Below are positions 1 through 8,898 of a stretch of DNA of 64,000 nucleotides, in pieces. A program made the translations under genes and the position numbers. The stretch is from NCBI GenBank assembly GCA_030695415.1, contig JAUYQZ010000014.1:83965-147964 (forward strand), in the 5' to 3' direction. Below the pieces are notes generated by a model. That model was not told the origin of the DNA and did not search any database. It was given only the letters and a program-made list of their open reading frames with translations. Origin of the DNA: Hylemonella sp. GTDB lineage: Bacteria; Pseudomonadota; Gammaproteobacteria; Burkholderiales; Burkholderiaceae_C. Numbering within the stretch: the first letter of the stretch is position 1; each line of letters begins with the position of its first letter.

Positions 1-428
1 TCCTGGGCAGCGACAAAGGCGCCGGTGATGGCGGCGGTGCGCGTGCCGCCGTCGGCCTGCAGCACGTCGCAGTCCAGGGTGATGGTGCGCTCGCCGAGCG
101 CCTTCAGATCGAAGACGGCGCGCAGCGAGCGGCCGATCAGGCGCTGGATCTCCTGCGTGCGCCCGGTCTGCTTGCCGCGCGCGGCCTCGCGGTCGCTGCG
201 GGTGTGGGTGGCGCGCGGCAGCATGCCGTATTCAGCTGTGACCCAGCCCTCGCCGCTGCCTTTCTTGTGCGGCGGCACGCGCTCTTCCACCGAGGCGGTG
301 CACAACACGCGCGTGTTGCCGAACTCGATCAGCACCGAGCCTTCGGCGTGGATGGTGTAGCTGCGCGTGATGCGAACCGGGCGCAACTGATCGGCAGCGC
401 GGCCACCATGGCGGGAATAAGCACTCAT
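1..428 (-). CDS. rph: Ribonuclease PH (3' part cut by window edge)
   Basis: RNase PH is a phosphorolytic 3'-5' exoribonuclease that trims tRNA 3' ends. The reading frame starts at the ATG at 428 with [20 protein letters not shown], continues through the typical stretch [11 protein letters not shown] and the arginine-rich segment [12 protein letters not shown], and runs off the window edge after about 142 residues. Family members are about 240 residues, so roughly the last 40% is missing. The PP2C phosphatase gene lies 47 bases upstream on the same strand, an order I recall from Burkholderiales. The N-terminal match is strong; the catalytic C-terminal half cannot be seen. Confidence 0.93.
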   Translation of the reverse strand, partial: MSAYSRHGGRAADQLRPVRITRSYTIHAEGSVLIEFGNTRVLCTASVEERVPPHKKGSGEGWVTAEYGMLPRATHTRSDREAARGKQTGRTQEIQRLIGRSLRAVFDLKALGERTITLDCDVLQADGGTRTAAITGAFVAAQ

Positions 429-475
429 GTCTGGGATCCGGAAGAAAGGATGAGCAGCCGCCGGCACAGGGCCGC

Positions 476-1396
476 TCAGCTGTTGCGTCGGGCAGCCGTG
501 CGGCGGATGGCTTCGTTGATTTCGGCGATCGAGCGTTCGATCGCCTCGTCGTCCAGATCCTCGACCAGGCCCTCCACGCCGCCGGCCTGCACCGTGGACG
601 CAAAGACGCCGTCGTTGATGCTGTCGGTCGACACGCTGCCACGGGTCTCCTCGAAGCCATCGGGGGTTTCCCACTCCATGGCGATGACGGTCACGTTGTC
701 ACTGGTACTCCCGGCCTTCTCCAAGGCCTTGTCGACCAGATCGGGCACGGCACGCGCCACGGGCTTGAGACCGAGGTCATAGGTGATCTCGATGTCCGAC
801 ATCGCGCTCCACAAACCGTCGGAGCACAGCAGGATGCGGTCACCCTGCTGCAGGTTGATCGGCCCCATGACGTCGAAAACCGGGTTGGCCGGTGAGCCCA
901 GGCAGGTGAAGAGCACGTTGCGGTTGGTCTTGTCGCCCGTCTTGGCACCGGGCGGAACTTCGTCCTGACGCTGCTCCATATAGGAATGGTCGCGCGTGCG
1001 CGCCAGCAGCTCACCATCGCGCACCATGTAAAGGCGCGAGTCTCCACAATGCACCCAGCTCACGCAGTCGCCCTGGATCAGGGCAGCGACAAAGGTGGTG
1101 CGCGGCGTGTCCAGCATGTTCTTGCCGGCTGCATAGGTCAGGATCTGGCGATGCGCCAGCAGGATCGAGGACGCCAGAAAGGCCCGCGGATCCTTGATGC
1201 CCGTCTTGGCTTCCTGCTGGAAAGCGGCCGCCACCACCTGCAGTGCCAATTGGGCCGCCACTTCGCCTTCCGGGTGCCCCCCCATGCCGTCGGTCAACAG
1301 GAACAGCGCGGCATCGCGTGTGTAGCAGTAGCCCATGCGGTCCTCGTTGGTGCCGCGCCCGCCCTTGCGACTGACCTGAAAAACGGAGAACTTCAT
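476..1396 (-). CDS. PP2C-family serine/threonine protein phosphatase
   Basis: A 306-residue soluble metal-dependent phosphatase. It has the PP2C motifs in order: GTNEDRMGY near the start (first metal-binding Asp region), [26 protein letters not shown] in the second half and DNVTVIAM near residue 235. The last 60 or so residues, rich in Glu and Ala, lie beyond the phosphatase core and are poorly conserved in type. Its ATG overlaps the stop of the upstream kinase gene in an ATGA, so the pair is probably co-translated and the phosphatase is expected to reverse the kinase. No membrane segment or sensor domain is seen, so the stimulus is unknown. Confidence 0.9.
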   Translation of the reverse strand: MKFSVFQVSRKGGRGTNEDRMGYCYTRDAALFLLTDGMGGHPEGEVAAQLALQVVAAAFQQEAKTGIKDPRAFLASSILLAHRQILTYAAGKNMLDTPRTTFVAALIQGDCVSWVHCGDSRLYMVRDGELLARTRDHSYMEQRQDEVPPGAKTGDKTNRNVLFTCLGSPANPVFDVMGPINLQQGDRILLCSDGLWSAMSDIEITYDLGLKPVARAVPDLVDKALEKAGSTSDNVTVIAMEWETPDGFEETRGSVSTDSINDGVFASTVQAGGVEGLVEDLDDEAIERSIAEINEAIRRTAARRNS

Positions 1397-2397
1397 TTCG
1401 GTTTGACGGGCACGCCACCCGCCACGCTTTTCTTGGTATCCGACACCATGGTGTCGAACTGCATGCGTACCTTCTCGGTCATGCTGAGCTTGGTGTAACG
1501 GCGCTCACCTTCGCGGCTGAGCTCCTTCTGCAGCGCAAACACCGACTGCGGGCGCGACAGGGGGTCCAGCGCCATGGTCCATTCCACGACCTCAATCAGA
1601 TTGTCGGAATACACGCCGCGCAAGCGCGACAGCGCGGTGGACATGCGGTCCTTCTCCAGGCGTTGCGGCGCCTCGTTGGGCGGATAGCCCTGCATGCAGG
1701 CGTAGATGCAGGCGCCAATGGCGTAAATGTCAGTCCACGGGCCCATGGCGGCGTCACGCCGGTACATCTCGGGCGCGGCAAAGCCGGGCGTGTACATGGG
1801 GCGGATGAAATTGCCCTCTTTGCTCAGCACCTCGCGTGCGGCGCCGAAGTCGATCAGCACCGAGCGGTTGTCATCAGTGATGAAGATGTTGGCCGGCTTG
1901 ATGTCCAGATGCAGCATCTTGTGCTGGTGCACGATGCGCAAGCCGCGGAGGATCTCGTCGAACAGCGAGCGGATGGTGGACTCGCGGAACACCTTCTGCT
2001 GCTTCTGGTCACGCGCCGTGATGATGAAGTCCTGCAGGGAAGCCCCCTCCAGGTAGTTCATCACCATGTAGACGGTCTCGTTCTCGCGGAAGAAGTTCAG
2101 CACGCTGACCACCGAGGGATGCGAGATCTGCGCCAGCGAACGGCCTTCTTCAAAAAAGCTCTTGAGGCCGAGACGGTAGAGGGACAGTTTTTCGGTCGTG
2201 ACCTGGGGCAGCAGTTCACCGGGCGCGCGGGCCACGAGGGAGGCGGGCAGGTACTCCTTGATGGCGACCTGCTGGCCTTCCGGGTCGATGGCCTGGTACA
2301 CGACGCCAAAGCCCCCGGCCGCCACCTTGCGGACGACACGGTAACCGCCGATCTGGGTCTCCGGGGACAGGGGAGCTGGTTTGACCTTGGACATCAT
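1393..2397 (-). CDS. Hanks-type serine/threonine protein kinase
   Basis: A soluble kinase of about 334 residues. From the ATG at 2397: glycine-rich loop AAGGFGVVY (27-34), catalytic Lys47 in VAIKEYLP, catalytic loop HLDIKPANI, metal-binding IDFGAAR and APE-type GFAAPEMY. All catalytic residues are present. The reading frame stays open to 2553, but that would run into the divergent yicC gene, and the MMSK start at 2397 gives a sensible N-terminus; 2394 is also possible. There is no transmembrane helix or PASTA domain, unlike PknB-type kinases. It overlaps the PP2C gene by four bases. Substrates are unknown. Confidence 0.9.
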   Translation of the reverse strand: MMSKVKPAPLSPETQIGGYRVVRKVAAGGFGVVYQAIDPEGQQVAIKEYLPASLVARAPGELLPQVTTEKLSLYRLGLKSFFEEGRSLAQISHPSVVSVLNFFRENETVYMVMNYLEGASLQDFIITARDQKQQKVFRESTIRSLFDEILRGLRIVHQHKMLHLDIKPANIFITDDNRSVLIDFGAAREVLSKEGNFIRPMYTPGFAAPEMYRRDAAMGPWTDIYAIGACIYACMQGYPPNEAPQRLEKDRMSTALSRLRGVYSDNLIEVVEWTMALDPLSRPQSVFALQKELSREGERRYTKLSMTEKVRMQFDTMVSDTKKSVAGGVPVKPK

Positions 2398-2471
2398 TCT
2401 GGTGGGGCTGACCCGGTGACCGAGCCCAATCCGGTTATTCTCGGGGTCGTTATACAGATCAAGAAATTGCC

Positions 2472-3377
2472 ATGCCAGTTTACAGCATGACCGGCTACGC
2501 CAGCGCCCAGCAGGGCGCAGGGACCGGCACCGACAGCCCCGCCACCCCCGCACGCCTCGGCCTGGAAATCCGCTCCGTCAACGGCCGCTTCCTGGACTTC
2601 AGCCTGCGCCTGTCCGAGGAGCTGCGCACGCATGAGCCCGCCCTGCGCGAACTGGTCCAGGGCCGTCTCAAGCGTGGCAAGGTCGAACTGCGCGCTTTCG
2701 TCGAATCCACTGTGGCCGGCCACGTGGCCGAGCCCAGCCCGCGCCTGCTGCAGCGCCTCAACACGCTGCAAGACAGCGTGAAGTCCTGGTTGCCCGAAGC
2801 CCGGGGCCTGAGCGTGGCCGACATCCTCAAGCTCGCCACCGGCGAACAAGGCGCCGGCCAGGACTGGGGCCCGGCCCTGCAGGCCCTGGCGACCGAAGCG
2901 CTGGACGCCCTGGTGCAAGCCCGTGCGCGCGAAGGTGCGCGCCTGGCCACGATGCTGCTGGGTCACATCGCCCAGCTGCGCCAACTGGCCACCCAGGCCG
3001 GCCCCATGCTGCCCCTGCTGGTTGAACAGCAGCGGCAACGCTTCCTGGAGCGCTGGCAGGAGGCCATGGCCCTGACTGACGGCGCCACGCCGCCGCAGGC
3101 TGCCCAGGAACGGGCACTCACCGAAGCCACCGCCTACGCCATCCGCATCGACGTGGCTGAGGAGTTGACCCGCCTGGCCTCGCACCTGGACGAGATCGAG
3201 CGCCTGATCAAGAAAGGCGGCGAAGTCGGCAAACGCCTGGACTTTCTCATTCAGGAATTGCACCGCGAGGCCAACACCCTGGGCTCCAAGTCGGCCGCGC
3301 TGGACCTCACCCGCATTTCGGTGGACATGAAAGTGCTGATCGAGCAGATGCGCGAGCAGGTCCAGAATCTAGAATAG
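2472..3377 (+). CDS. yicC: YicC family endoribonuclease-type protein
   Basis: A 301-residue YicC/YloC family protein. The start [10 protein letters not shown] and the C-terminal DUF1732-type segment ending in [16 protein letters not shown] and [14 protein letters not shown] are diagnostic. E. coli YicC has been described as an endoribonuclease affecting small-RNA stability; I infer the same general role here. The gene is 26 bases upstream of gmk, a widely conserved pairing, and is divergent from the kinase gene with a 74-base gap that must hold both promoters. Its length matches the family. Confidence 0.93.
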   Translation: MPVYSMTGYASAQQGAGTGTDSPATPARLGLEIRSVNGRFLDFSLRLSEELRTHEPALRELVQGRLKRGKVELRAFVESTVAGHVAEPSPRLLQRLNTLQDSVKSWLPEARGLSVADILKLATGEQGAGQDWGPALQALATEALDALVQARAREGARLATMLLGHIAQLRQLATQAGPMLPLLVEQQRQRFLERWQEAMALTDGATPPQAAQERALTEATAYAIRIDVAEELTRLASHLDEIERLIKKGGEVGKRLDFLIQELHREANTLGSKSAALDLTRISVDMKVLIEQMREQVQNLE

Positions 3378-3403
3378 GGCCTTCCCGGCCACGCGCTGCC
3401 AAC

Positions 3404-4024
3404 ATGCAACACCCCGGCAATCTCTACGTCATCGCCGCCCCCAGCGGGGCTGGCAAGTCCACCTTGGTCAAGGCCCTGCTGGCGCAGGATCCCCGCCTGC
3501 AACTCTCGGTCTCGCACACCACACGCTCGCCGCGCGGGCAGGAGCAGAACGGGCGCGAGTACTACTTCGTCTCGCCCGCCGCCTTCGACGCCATGGTCCA
3601 GGCCGACGCCTTCGTCGAATGGGCCCATGTGCACAGCCACCGCTACGGAACCTCGCGCCAGGCCATCGAGGACCAGATCCGGGCCGGTGCCGACATCGTG
3701 CTGGAAATCGACTACCAGGGCGCCATGCAGATCAAGAAGCTGTTCCCGGACGCCGTTACCATCTTCATCCTGCCGCCGAGTTGGGAGGAGCTGCGCGCCC
3801 GTCTGGTCAAGCGCGGCGAGGACGCGGCCGAGGTGATCGCCCTGCGGCTGGAAAATGCCGCCACCGAGATGGCCCAGGCCCCGAAATTCGATTTCGTTAT
3901 AATCAACGACTTGTTCGAGCGCGCGCTGGCCGACCTTCAAATGGTCGTGACCGCCCAGCGGCTCCGGTATCCGGCCCAGCGCCGGGCCCGGCCCGACACC
4001 TTCCAGGCGCTACGCCTGCCCTGA
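3404..4024 (+). CDS. gmk: Guanylate kinase
   Basis: Converts GMP and ATP to GDP and ADP in guanine nucleotide synthesis. The 206-residue protein has the P-loop [11 protein letters not shown] near residue 12, the GMP-binding region [20 protein letters not shown] and the segment [16 protein letters not shown]. It follows yicC and precedes rpoZ by 33 bases, the usual proteobacterial order gmk-rpoZ-spoT, which links GTP supply, RNA polymerase and (p)ppGpp in one transcription unit. Confidence 0.97.
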   Translation: MQHPGNLYVIAAPSGAGKSTLVKALLAQDPRLQLSVSHTTRSPRGQEQNGREYYFVSPAAFDAMVQADAFVEWAHVHSHRYGTSRQAIEDQIRAGADIVLEIDYQGAMQIKKLFPDAVTIFILPPSWEELRARLVKRGEDAAEVIALRLENAATEMAQAPKFDFVIINDLFERALADLQMVVTAQRLRYPAQRRARPDTFQALRLP

Positions 4025-4057
4025 TGCCGGATTCTCCCGGTCCACTGGAGTAAACAC

Positions 4058-4261
4058 ATGGCCCGTATCACCGTCGAAGATTGCCTTCAGCACATCCCCA
4101 ACCGCTTCCAGCTCGTGCTGGCCGCCACCTATCGCGCACGCATGCTCAGCCAGGGTCACGCGCCGAAGATCGAAAGCAAGAACAAGCCGGGCGTGACCGC
4201 CCTGCGCGAGATTGCCGAAGGCAAGATCGGCCTGGAAATGCTCAAGAAGGTTCCGGTCTGA
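4058..4261 (+). CDS. rpoZ: RNA polymerase omega subunit
   Basis: A 67-residue omega subunit that helps assemble RNA polymerase and, in E. coli, forms part of a ppGpp-binding site. The start [20 protein letters not shown] and the segment [18 protein letters not shown] are characteristic. It is a little shorter than E. coli omega (91 residues), as is common in betaproteobacteria. An intrinsic terminator follows 22 bases after the stop, so much of the upstream transcription may end before spoT. Confidence 0.96.
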   Translation: MARITVEDCLQHIPNRFQLVLAATYRARMLSQGHAPKIESKNKPGVTALREIAEGKIGLEMLKKVPV

Positions 4262-4283
4262 CGGGTTCTCCCCGCTCAGAAGA

Positions 4284-4307
4284 AAGCACCGTTCGCGGTG
4301 CTTTTTT
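4284..4307 (+). terminator. Intrinsic terminator after rpoZ
   Basis: Perfect 8-base-pair stem AAGCACCG / CGGTGCTT with a TTCG tetraloop (4292-4295), running into a T tract at 4302-4307. A UUCG-capped stem followed by uridines is a textbook Rho-independent terminator. It sits between rpoZ and spoT, genes usually treated as one operon. Confidence 0.85.
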
Positions 4308-4310
4308 ATT

Positions 4311-4338
4311 GCCTGCGACAGAAGTGATCGCAGGCTTT
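4311..4338 (+). other. Second hairpin just upstream of spoT
   Basis: Perfect 8-base-pair inverted repeat GCCTGCGA (4311-4318) / TCGCAGGC (4328-4335) with a 9-base loop, followed by TTTAT. It lies only 4 bases after the rpoZ terminator and 12 bases before the proposed spoT start. It may be a second terminator or a leader structure; the T tract is weak, so the function is undecided. Confidence 0.5.
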
Positions 4339-4349
4339 ATATTCAGGGG

Positions 4350-6608
4350 GTGAGTACCGTTCTCCCTGCACCCTCTGCCGCGCCCCTCGCCCCCGGACTG
4401 CCTGAACTGGCTGGCCCGGCGGCAGCCAATGCCGCCGCAGCCAGTTTTGCCGGCCTCACAGCGCGCCTGGACTACCTCTCGCCCTCGGACCTGGAGCAGG
4501 TGCGCCAGGCCTACCGCTTTGCTGACGAGGCCCACCTGGGCCAGTTGCGCAACAGCGGCGAGCCCTATATCACCCACCCGATCGCCGTGGCCGCCCAGTG
4601 CGCGGAGTGGAAGCTCGACGCCCAGGCCCTGATGGCCGCGCTGCTGCACGATGCGCTGGAAGACTGCGGCGTCAGCAAGGCCGAACTGATCGAACGCTTC
4701 GGCTCGCCGGTGGCCGAGCTGGTGGACGGCCTGACCAAGCTGGACAAGCTGCAGTTCAACACGCGCGAGGAAAGCCAGGCCGAGTCGTTTCGCAAGATGC
4801 TGCTGGCCATGGCACGCGACGTGCGTGTCATCCTCATCAAGCTGGCCGACCGCAGCCACAACATGCGCACCCTGGCCGACGTGCCGCGCGCCAAATGGGC
4901 GCGCATCGCCTCGGAAACGCAGGAGATCTACGCCCCCATTGCCTACCGTCTGGGCCTGAACCAGACCTATCGCGAACTGCAGGACTTGTCTTTCCGCCAC
5001 TTGCATCCCTGGCGGCATGCCGTCCTAGAGAAAGCGCTGGAGCGCGCCCGTGGCCGCCGCCGCGACCTGATCCAGAAGGTGCGCAAGGAAGTTGAAGCCG
5101 CCTTTGAAAGCGCTGGCATGCCCGTTCGCATCGGTGGTCGGGAGAAGACGCTTTACTCCATCTACCGCAAGATGGACGAGAAGCACCTGAGTTTCGCGCA
5201 GATCACCGACATGTACGGCTTCCGCATTCTTGTGCCCAGCCAGGCCGATTGCTACACGGCCTTGGGCACCCTGCACCAGCTCTACAAGCCGGTACCCGGC
5301 AAGTTCAAGGACCTCATCGCCATTCCCAAGCTCAACGGCTACCAGTCGCTGCACACCACACTGGTCGGCCCCTCAGGCGTGAACATCGAGCTGCAGATCC
5401 GCACGGAGGCCATGCACGTGGTGGCTGAGTCGGGCGTGGCGGCACACTGGCTTTACAAGGCCAATGAGCCCGAGAGCCAGACCACCGCACGCCTGGGCGC
5501 CCAGTGGCTGCAGTCCCTGCTGGATATCCAGAACGAGACGCGCGACGCCGCCGAATTCTGGGACCACGTCAAGGTGGACCTGTTCCCCGACGCGGTCTAC
5601 ATCTTCACGCCCAAAAGCAGGATCATGGCGCTGCCACGCGGGGCGACCGTGGTCGACTTCGCCTACGCGATTCACAGCGACATCGGTGACCGCACGATGG
5701 CCGCACGCATCAATGGCCAGCAGGTGCCGCTGCGAACAGAACTCAAGAGCGGCGATGTGGTCGAGGTGGTCACCGCGCCCGTCTCGGCGCCCAACCCGGC
5801 CTGGCTCAGCTTCGTGCGCACCGGGCGGGCGCGCTCCAAGATCCGTCATCACCTCAAGACCCTGGCGCAGGCCGAGTCCGAGGGCCTGGGCGAGAAACTG
5901 CTCCTGCAAGCCCTGCGCGCCGAAGGCATCGAACGTTTCCCGACCGACGACGACGTCGTGCGCGCCGGCATCTGGGACAAGCTGCTGCGTTTCACCGGTA
6001 ACCGCAGCCGCTCCGAACTGCTGGTCGACGTCGGCCTGGGCAAGCGCATCGCCAGCATCGTGGCCAAACGCATGGCCACCCTGTTGGCCGAGAGTGGTGA
6101 AAAGCCGAACGCCGTGCTGATGACCCGTGAGCGCTTCAACGCCGAGTCGTCTGGCCACAGCACCGTTGTCGTGGACGGCAGCGAGAACGCCTCGGTCCAG
6201 TACGCCAGTTGTTGCCGCCCCATCCCGGGCGACACCATCGTCGGTTACCTCGGCCGCGGCGAAGGCCTGGTGGTGCACACGGAGGGCTGCTCCGTGGCGC
6301 GCCGGCAGCGCAACAAGGACAGCGAACGCTTCATTGGCGTGGAGTGGTCGGACGAGCCGGCGCGCGCTTTCGAAACCGGCATCGTGGTCACCGTCAACAA
6401 CGGCAAAGGCGTGCTGGCCCGCGTCGCGTCGGCCCTGGCCGCCTCCGAAGCCGACATCATCCATATCGACATGGGCCAGGAAGCGGCCCAGGAAACCACC
6501 GACCTGCGCTTTGTCATCGCCGTGCGCGACCGCCAGCACCTGGCCACCGCCTTGCGCAACCTGCAACGCATCCCTTCGGTGGTCCAGGCACGGCGCAGCA
6601 CCGACTAG
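4350..6608 (+). CDS. spoT: Bifunctional (p)ppGpp synthetase/hydrolase
   Basis: A Rel/SpoT-type alarmone enzyme of about 752 residues. N-terminal hydrolase: ALLHDALEDCG and KLADRSHNMRTL supply the HD metal-binding motif. Synthetase: GGREKTLYSIYRKM, ITDMYGFRILV and NGYQSLHTTL. Then a TGS domain (LPRGATVVDFAYAIHSDIGD), a Cys-containing region (YASCCRPIPGDTIVGY) and a C-terminal ACT domain. Both active sites look intact, so it should make and degrade (p)ppGpp. The start is uncertain. I chose GTG 4350 because earlier in-frame starts fall within rpoZ or its terminator; the AGGGG just before it is too close to be an ideal ribosome site. The stop TAG shares CTAG with the convergent greB stop. Confidence 0.93.
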   Translation: MSTVLPAPSAAPLAPGLPELAGPAAANAAAASFAGLTARLDYLSPSDLEQVRQAYRFADEAHLGQLRNSGEPYITHPIAVAAQCAEWKLDAQALMAALLHDALEDCGVSKAELIERFGSPVAELVDGLTKLDKLQFNTREESQAESFRKMLLAMARDVRVILIKLADRSHNMRTLADVPRAKWARIASETQEIYAPIAYRLGLNQTYRELQDLSFRHLHPWRHAVLEKALERARGRRRDLIQKVRKEVEAAFESAGMPVRIGGREKTLYSIYRKMDEKHLSFAQITDMYGFRILVPSQADCYTALGTLHQLYKPVPGKFKDLIAIPKLNGYQSLHTTLVGPSGVNIELQIRTEAMHVVAESGVAAHWLYKANEPESQTTARLGAQWLQSLLDIQNETRDAAEFWDHVKVDLFPDAVYIFTPKSRIMALPRGATVVDFAYAIHSDIGDRTMAARINGQQVPLRTELKSGDVVEVVTAPVSAPNPAWLSFVRTGRARSKIRHHLKTLAQAESEGLGEKLLLQALRAEGIERFPTDDDVVRAGIWDKLLRFTGNRSRSELLVDVGLGKRIASIVAKRMATLLAESGEKPNAVLMTRERFNAESSGHSTVVVDGSENASVQYASCCRPIPGDTIVGYLGRGEGLVVHTEGCSVARRQRNKDSERFIGVEWSDEPARAFETGIVVTVNNGKGVLARVASALAASEADIIHIDMGQEAAQETTDLRFVIAVRDRQHLATALRNLQRIPSVVQARRSTD

Positions 6609-7174
6609 GCGCCGGCCGCAGGGTCAGGCGCCGGGTACTGCACCGCCAGCACCTCGATCTCCTCCACACCGACTGGCGTCACCAGCTTGAGGACGTCACC
6701 CACGCGGGACTTGAGCAAGGTGCGCGCCACCGGCGCCACCCAACTGACCTGGCCCTGCAGGCTGTCGGCCTCGTCAATACCCAGGATGGTGATGGTGCGC
6801 TCCAGACCGGCTTCGTCGGCATATGTGACGGTGGCGCCGAAGAAGACCTGATCGCTGCCGTGGTGCACACTGGGGTCGGTGATCTCGGCAATTTCCAGGC
6901 GCTTGGTCAGGAAGCGGATGCGACGGTCGATTTCGCGCAATCGCTTCTTGCCGTAGAGATAGTCGCCGTTCTCCGAACGGTCGCCGTTGCTGGCCGCCCA
7001 ATGGACGATCTCCACCACCTTGGGCCGTTCACTATCGATCAGCTCCACCCATTCGGCGCGCAGCCGGGCGTAGCCGGCAGGCGTGATGTAGTTCTTGCCG
7101 CCGGCCGGCAAGGCGGGCAATTGCGCCTCGTCGTCGTCATCGCTCTCGGTTTCGCGGGTAAAGGCTTTGCTCAT
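6605..7174 (-). CDS. greB: Transcription elongation factor GreB
   Basis: Rescues backtracked RNA polymerase by stimulating cleavage of the transcript. The 189-residue protein has a GreA/GreB coiled-coil N-terminal domain (ITPAGYARLRAEWVEL, then ASNGDRSENGDYLYGKKRLR, which carries the acidic tip residues) and a C-terminal FKBP-like domain (VFFGATVTY). The basic, longer form with GDYLYGKK fits GreB rather than GreA. I chose ATG 7174 (MSKAF); an earlier in-frame start at 7243 adds residues unlike the family. The stop codon overlaps that of spoT tail to tail, leaving no room for a separate terminator. Confidence 0.93.
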   Translation of the reverse strand: MSKAFTRETESDDDDEAQLPALPAGGKNYITPAGYARLRAEWVELIDSERPKVVEIVHWAASNGDRSENGDYLYGKKRLREIDRRIRFLTKRLEIAEITDPSVHHGSDQVFFGATVTYADEAGLERTITILGIDEADSLQGQVSWVAPVARTLLKSRVGDVLKLVTPVGVEEIEVLAVQYPAPDPAAGA

Positions 7175-7245
7175 GGGGGATATCCAGGGGACCGGGCATT
7201 GTCCGACACAAGCGGCTCTTCGCACCCTTTCCAGGGACAACAAAA

Positions 7246-7264
7246 TCTTATACCTTCGATAAGA
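7246..7264. promoter_or_regulatory. Inverted repeat in the greB/kelch divergent region
   Basis: TCTTAT and ATAAGA flank a 7-base centre in the 200-base gap between greB (minus) and the kelch gene (plus). It is one of the few AT-rich spots of the gap and might be an operator or part of a promoter. No regulator can be named. The rest of the gap shows nothing clear apart from a good ribosome site, AAGGAG, before the kelch gene. Confidence 0.25.
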
Positions 7265-7374
7265 AAACAGTACTACTTGCGAAAAACGATCGCTCCTAGA
7301 CTACGCAGCATAGCAAGCGGCGGCCGTCTCAGTGCCCTGGTTGCTGGACAGGATCACTCACATAAGGAGACCAC

Positions 7375-8430
7375 ATGACAAATCCCTGCAAGATCATCGC
7401 AGCAACGTTGCTGCCTCTGGCCTTACTTCTGCTGACCGCAGGCACGGCCTGGTCGCAGTCTGCCCCGTCCAGGTGGACACAAGGCGCGCCCATTCCCCAA
7501 GGCGCTGAAGAGGTCTACGGCGTCGCCGCCGGGGGCAAGATGTATGTGTTCGGTGGCCTGGCCCCGGGCTGGAAATCCATCGGCATGGTCATGGAATATG
7601 ACCCGGCCAGCAATGCGTGGACCCGCAAGAAGGACATGCCGGCCTACCAGCACCACGTGGCGGTCACCGAGCACAACGGGAAAATCTACACCTTCGGCGG
7701 CTACAAGCTGCCTGATTCCGGACCCGCCACGTGGATTCCTCTGAACACCGCCTGGGAATATGACCCGAAGAATGACAGCTGGCGCGCCTTGGCGCCCGTG
7801 CCCCAGGCCCGGGGTTCCGCGAATGCCGTGGCGATGAACGGGAAAATCCACCTGATCGGTGGCGCCACGCTGCCCTTCGAGATGAAGGACACCAAGTTCC
7901 ATCCCAACCGCAATGTTTCCGTCGGCACGCATGAGGTGTACGACATCGCAAGCAACAGCTGGTCCACGCGCTCTGCCTTGCCCACCCCAAGAAACCATGC
8001 TGCTGCCGGCCTCGCCAATGGCAAGATCTACATCGTGGGCGGCCGGGCCGGCTCCGTCTTCATTCCGAACGCACTGAACGTCGATATCGTCGAGGAATAC
8101 GATCCGGCCACCGACCAGTGGCAGCTGAAAGCGCCCATGCCCACACCCCGCAGTGCCGCCGCATGGGGCGTGCACAACGGCAAGATCGTGGTGGCCGGCG
8201 GAGAAATCAGGCACCGCGATTTCTGGGGCACGTACACGACGGTGGAGTCGTATGACCCCGCCACCGACAGCTGGAGCCGCCTGGCACCCATGCCACTGCC
8301 ACGCCATGGCCTGGCCGGTGGCGTGATCGGAGATCGCCTGCACCTGATCAGCGGCTCGGTGCAGTCCGGCACCAACGTCCCGGGCCTGGCCACCAATTCC
8401 GACCGCCACGACATCCTCAACCTTCAGTAA
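7375..8430 (+). CDS. Secreted kelch-repeat beta-propeller protein
   Basis: 351 residues. The N-terminus MTNPCKIIAATLLPLALLLL followed by TAGTAWSQS is a clear Sec signal peptide. The rest is built of kelch repeats, each with a GKIYxxGG-type core (MYVFGG, IYTFGG, IHLIGG, IYIVGG, IVVAGG, LHLISG) and a YDPATDSW- or PMPTPR-like stretch, so six blades are visible. Such propellers bind ligands or substrates; no catalytic residues of a known enzyme are recognised. It is 6 bases from the next gene and forms a probable operon with the YtkA-like and di-heme peroxidase genes. The role is unknown; a periplasmic or extracellular binding function is inferred. Confidence 0.8.
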   Translation: MTNPCKIIAATLLPLALLLLTAGTAWSQSAPSRWTQGAPIPQGAEEVYGVAAGGKMYVFGGLAPGWKSIGMVMEYDPASNAWTRKKDMPAYQHHVAVTEHNGKIYTFGGYKLPDSGPATWIPLNTAWEYDPKNDSWRALAPVPQARGSANAVAMNGKIHLIGGATLPFEMKDTKFHPNRNVSVGTHEVYDIASNSWSTRSALPTPRNHAAAGLANGKIYIVGGRAGSVFIPNALNVDIVEEYDPATDQWQLKAPMPTPRSAAAWGVHNGKIVVAGGEIRHRDFWGTYTTVESYDPATDSWSRLAPMPLPRHGLAGGVIGDRLHLISGSVQSGTNVPGLATNSDRHDILNLQ

Positions 8431-8436
8431 TCTTCC

Positions 8437-8892
8437 ATGATGGACGAACGACGAGGCTTCCCGGCGAGGCGGCTCCCTCTGCTGTGGACCGGGGCACTGA
8501 TGCTGGGGAGTCAGCTTTTTTTCAACGGGGCGGCCGCCGGCACCCCCTCCTGTGCGGCGGTGCCGGCGGGCTACACCACGCTGCAACACAAGGACTACAC
8601 GCTGCACTTTCGGCCGACGCCGGCCCCCATCACGGTCGGGACGCCGTTCGCGCTCGAGGTGCTGGCCTGCCCGAAAGACGCGTCCCGGCCCGTTCTGGAC
8701 GTTGCTGTGGACGCCACCATGCCCGCGCACGGACATGGGATGCTGTACAGGGCTTCCGTGTCCAAGCTCAGCACCCATGCGTGGTCTGCCAAGGGGCTGC
8801 TGTTCCACATGCACGGCAGCTGGCGCTTCAGCTTCGTGGTCAGAACCCCGTCGGGTGTAGACACCCTGGTTCATGACGCGAACGTTCGATAA
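8437..8892 (+). CDS. Exported YtkA-like domain protein
   Basis: 151 residues with an N-terminal hydrophobic segment (LPLLWTGALMLGSQLFFNGA) that looks like a signal peptide or anchor. The later part, with LDVAVDATMPAHGHGM and LLFHMHGSWRFSFVV, resembles the YtkA/FixH-like immunoglobulin-type fold; the PAHGHGM motif is the strongest clue. There are two cysteines in the mature part (CAAV, CPKD). It lies between the kelch gene and the di-heme peroxidase gene with 6-base gaps on both sides, so it is probably a partner of the peroxidase. The family assignment rests on short motifs and should be tested by profile search. Confidence 0.6.
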   Translation: MMDERRGFPARRLPLLWTGALMLGSQLFFNGAAAGTPSCAAVPAGYTTLQHKDYTLHFRPTPAPITVGTPFALEVLACPKDASRPVLDVAVDATMPAHGHGMLYRASVSKLSTHAWSAKGLLFHMHGSWRFSFVVRTPSGVDTLVHDANVR

Positions 8893-8898
8893 GCGACC

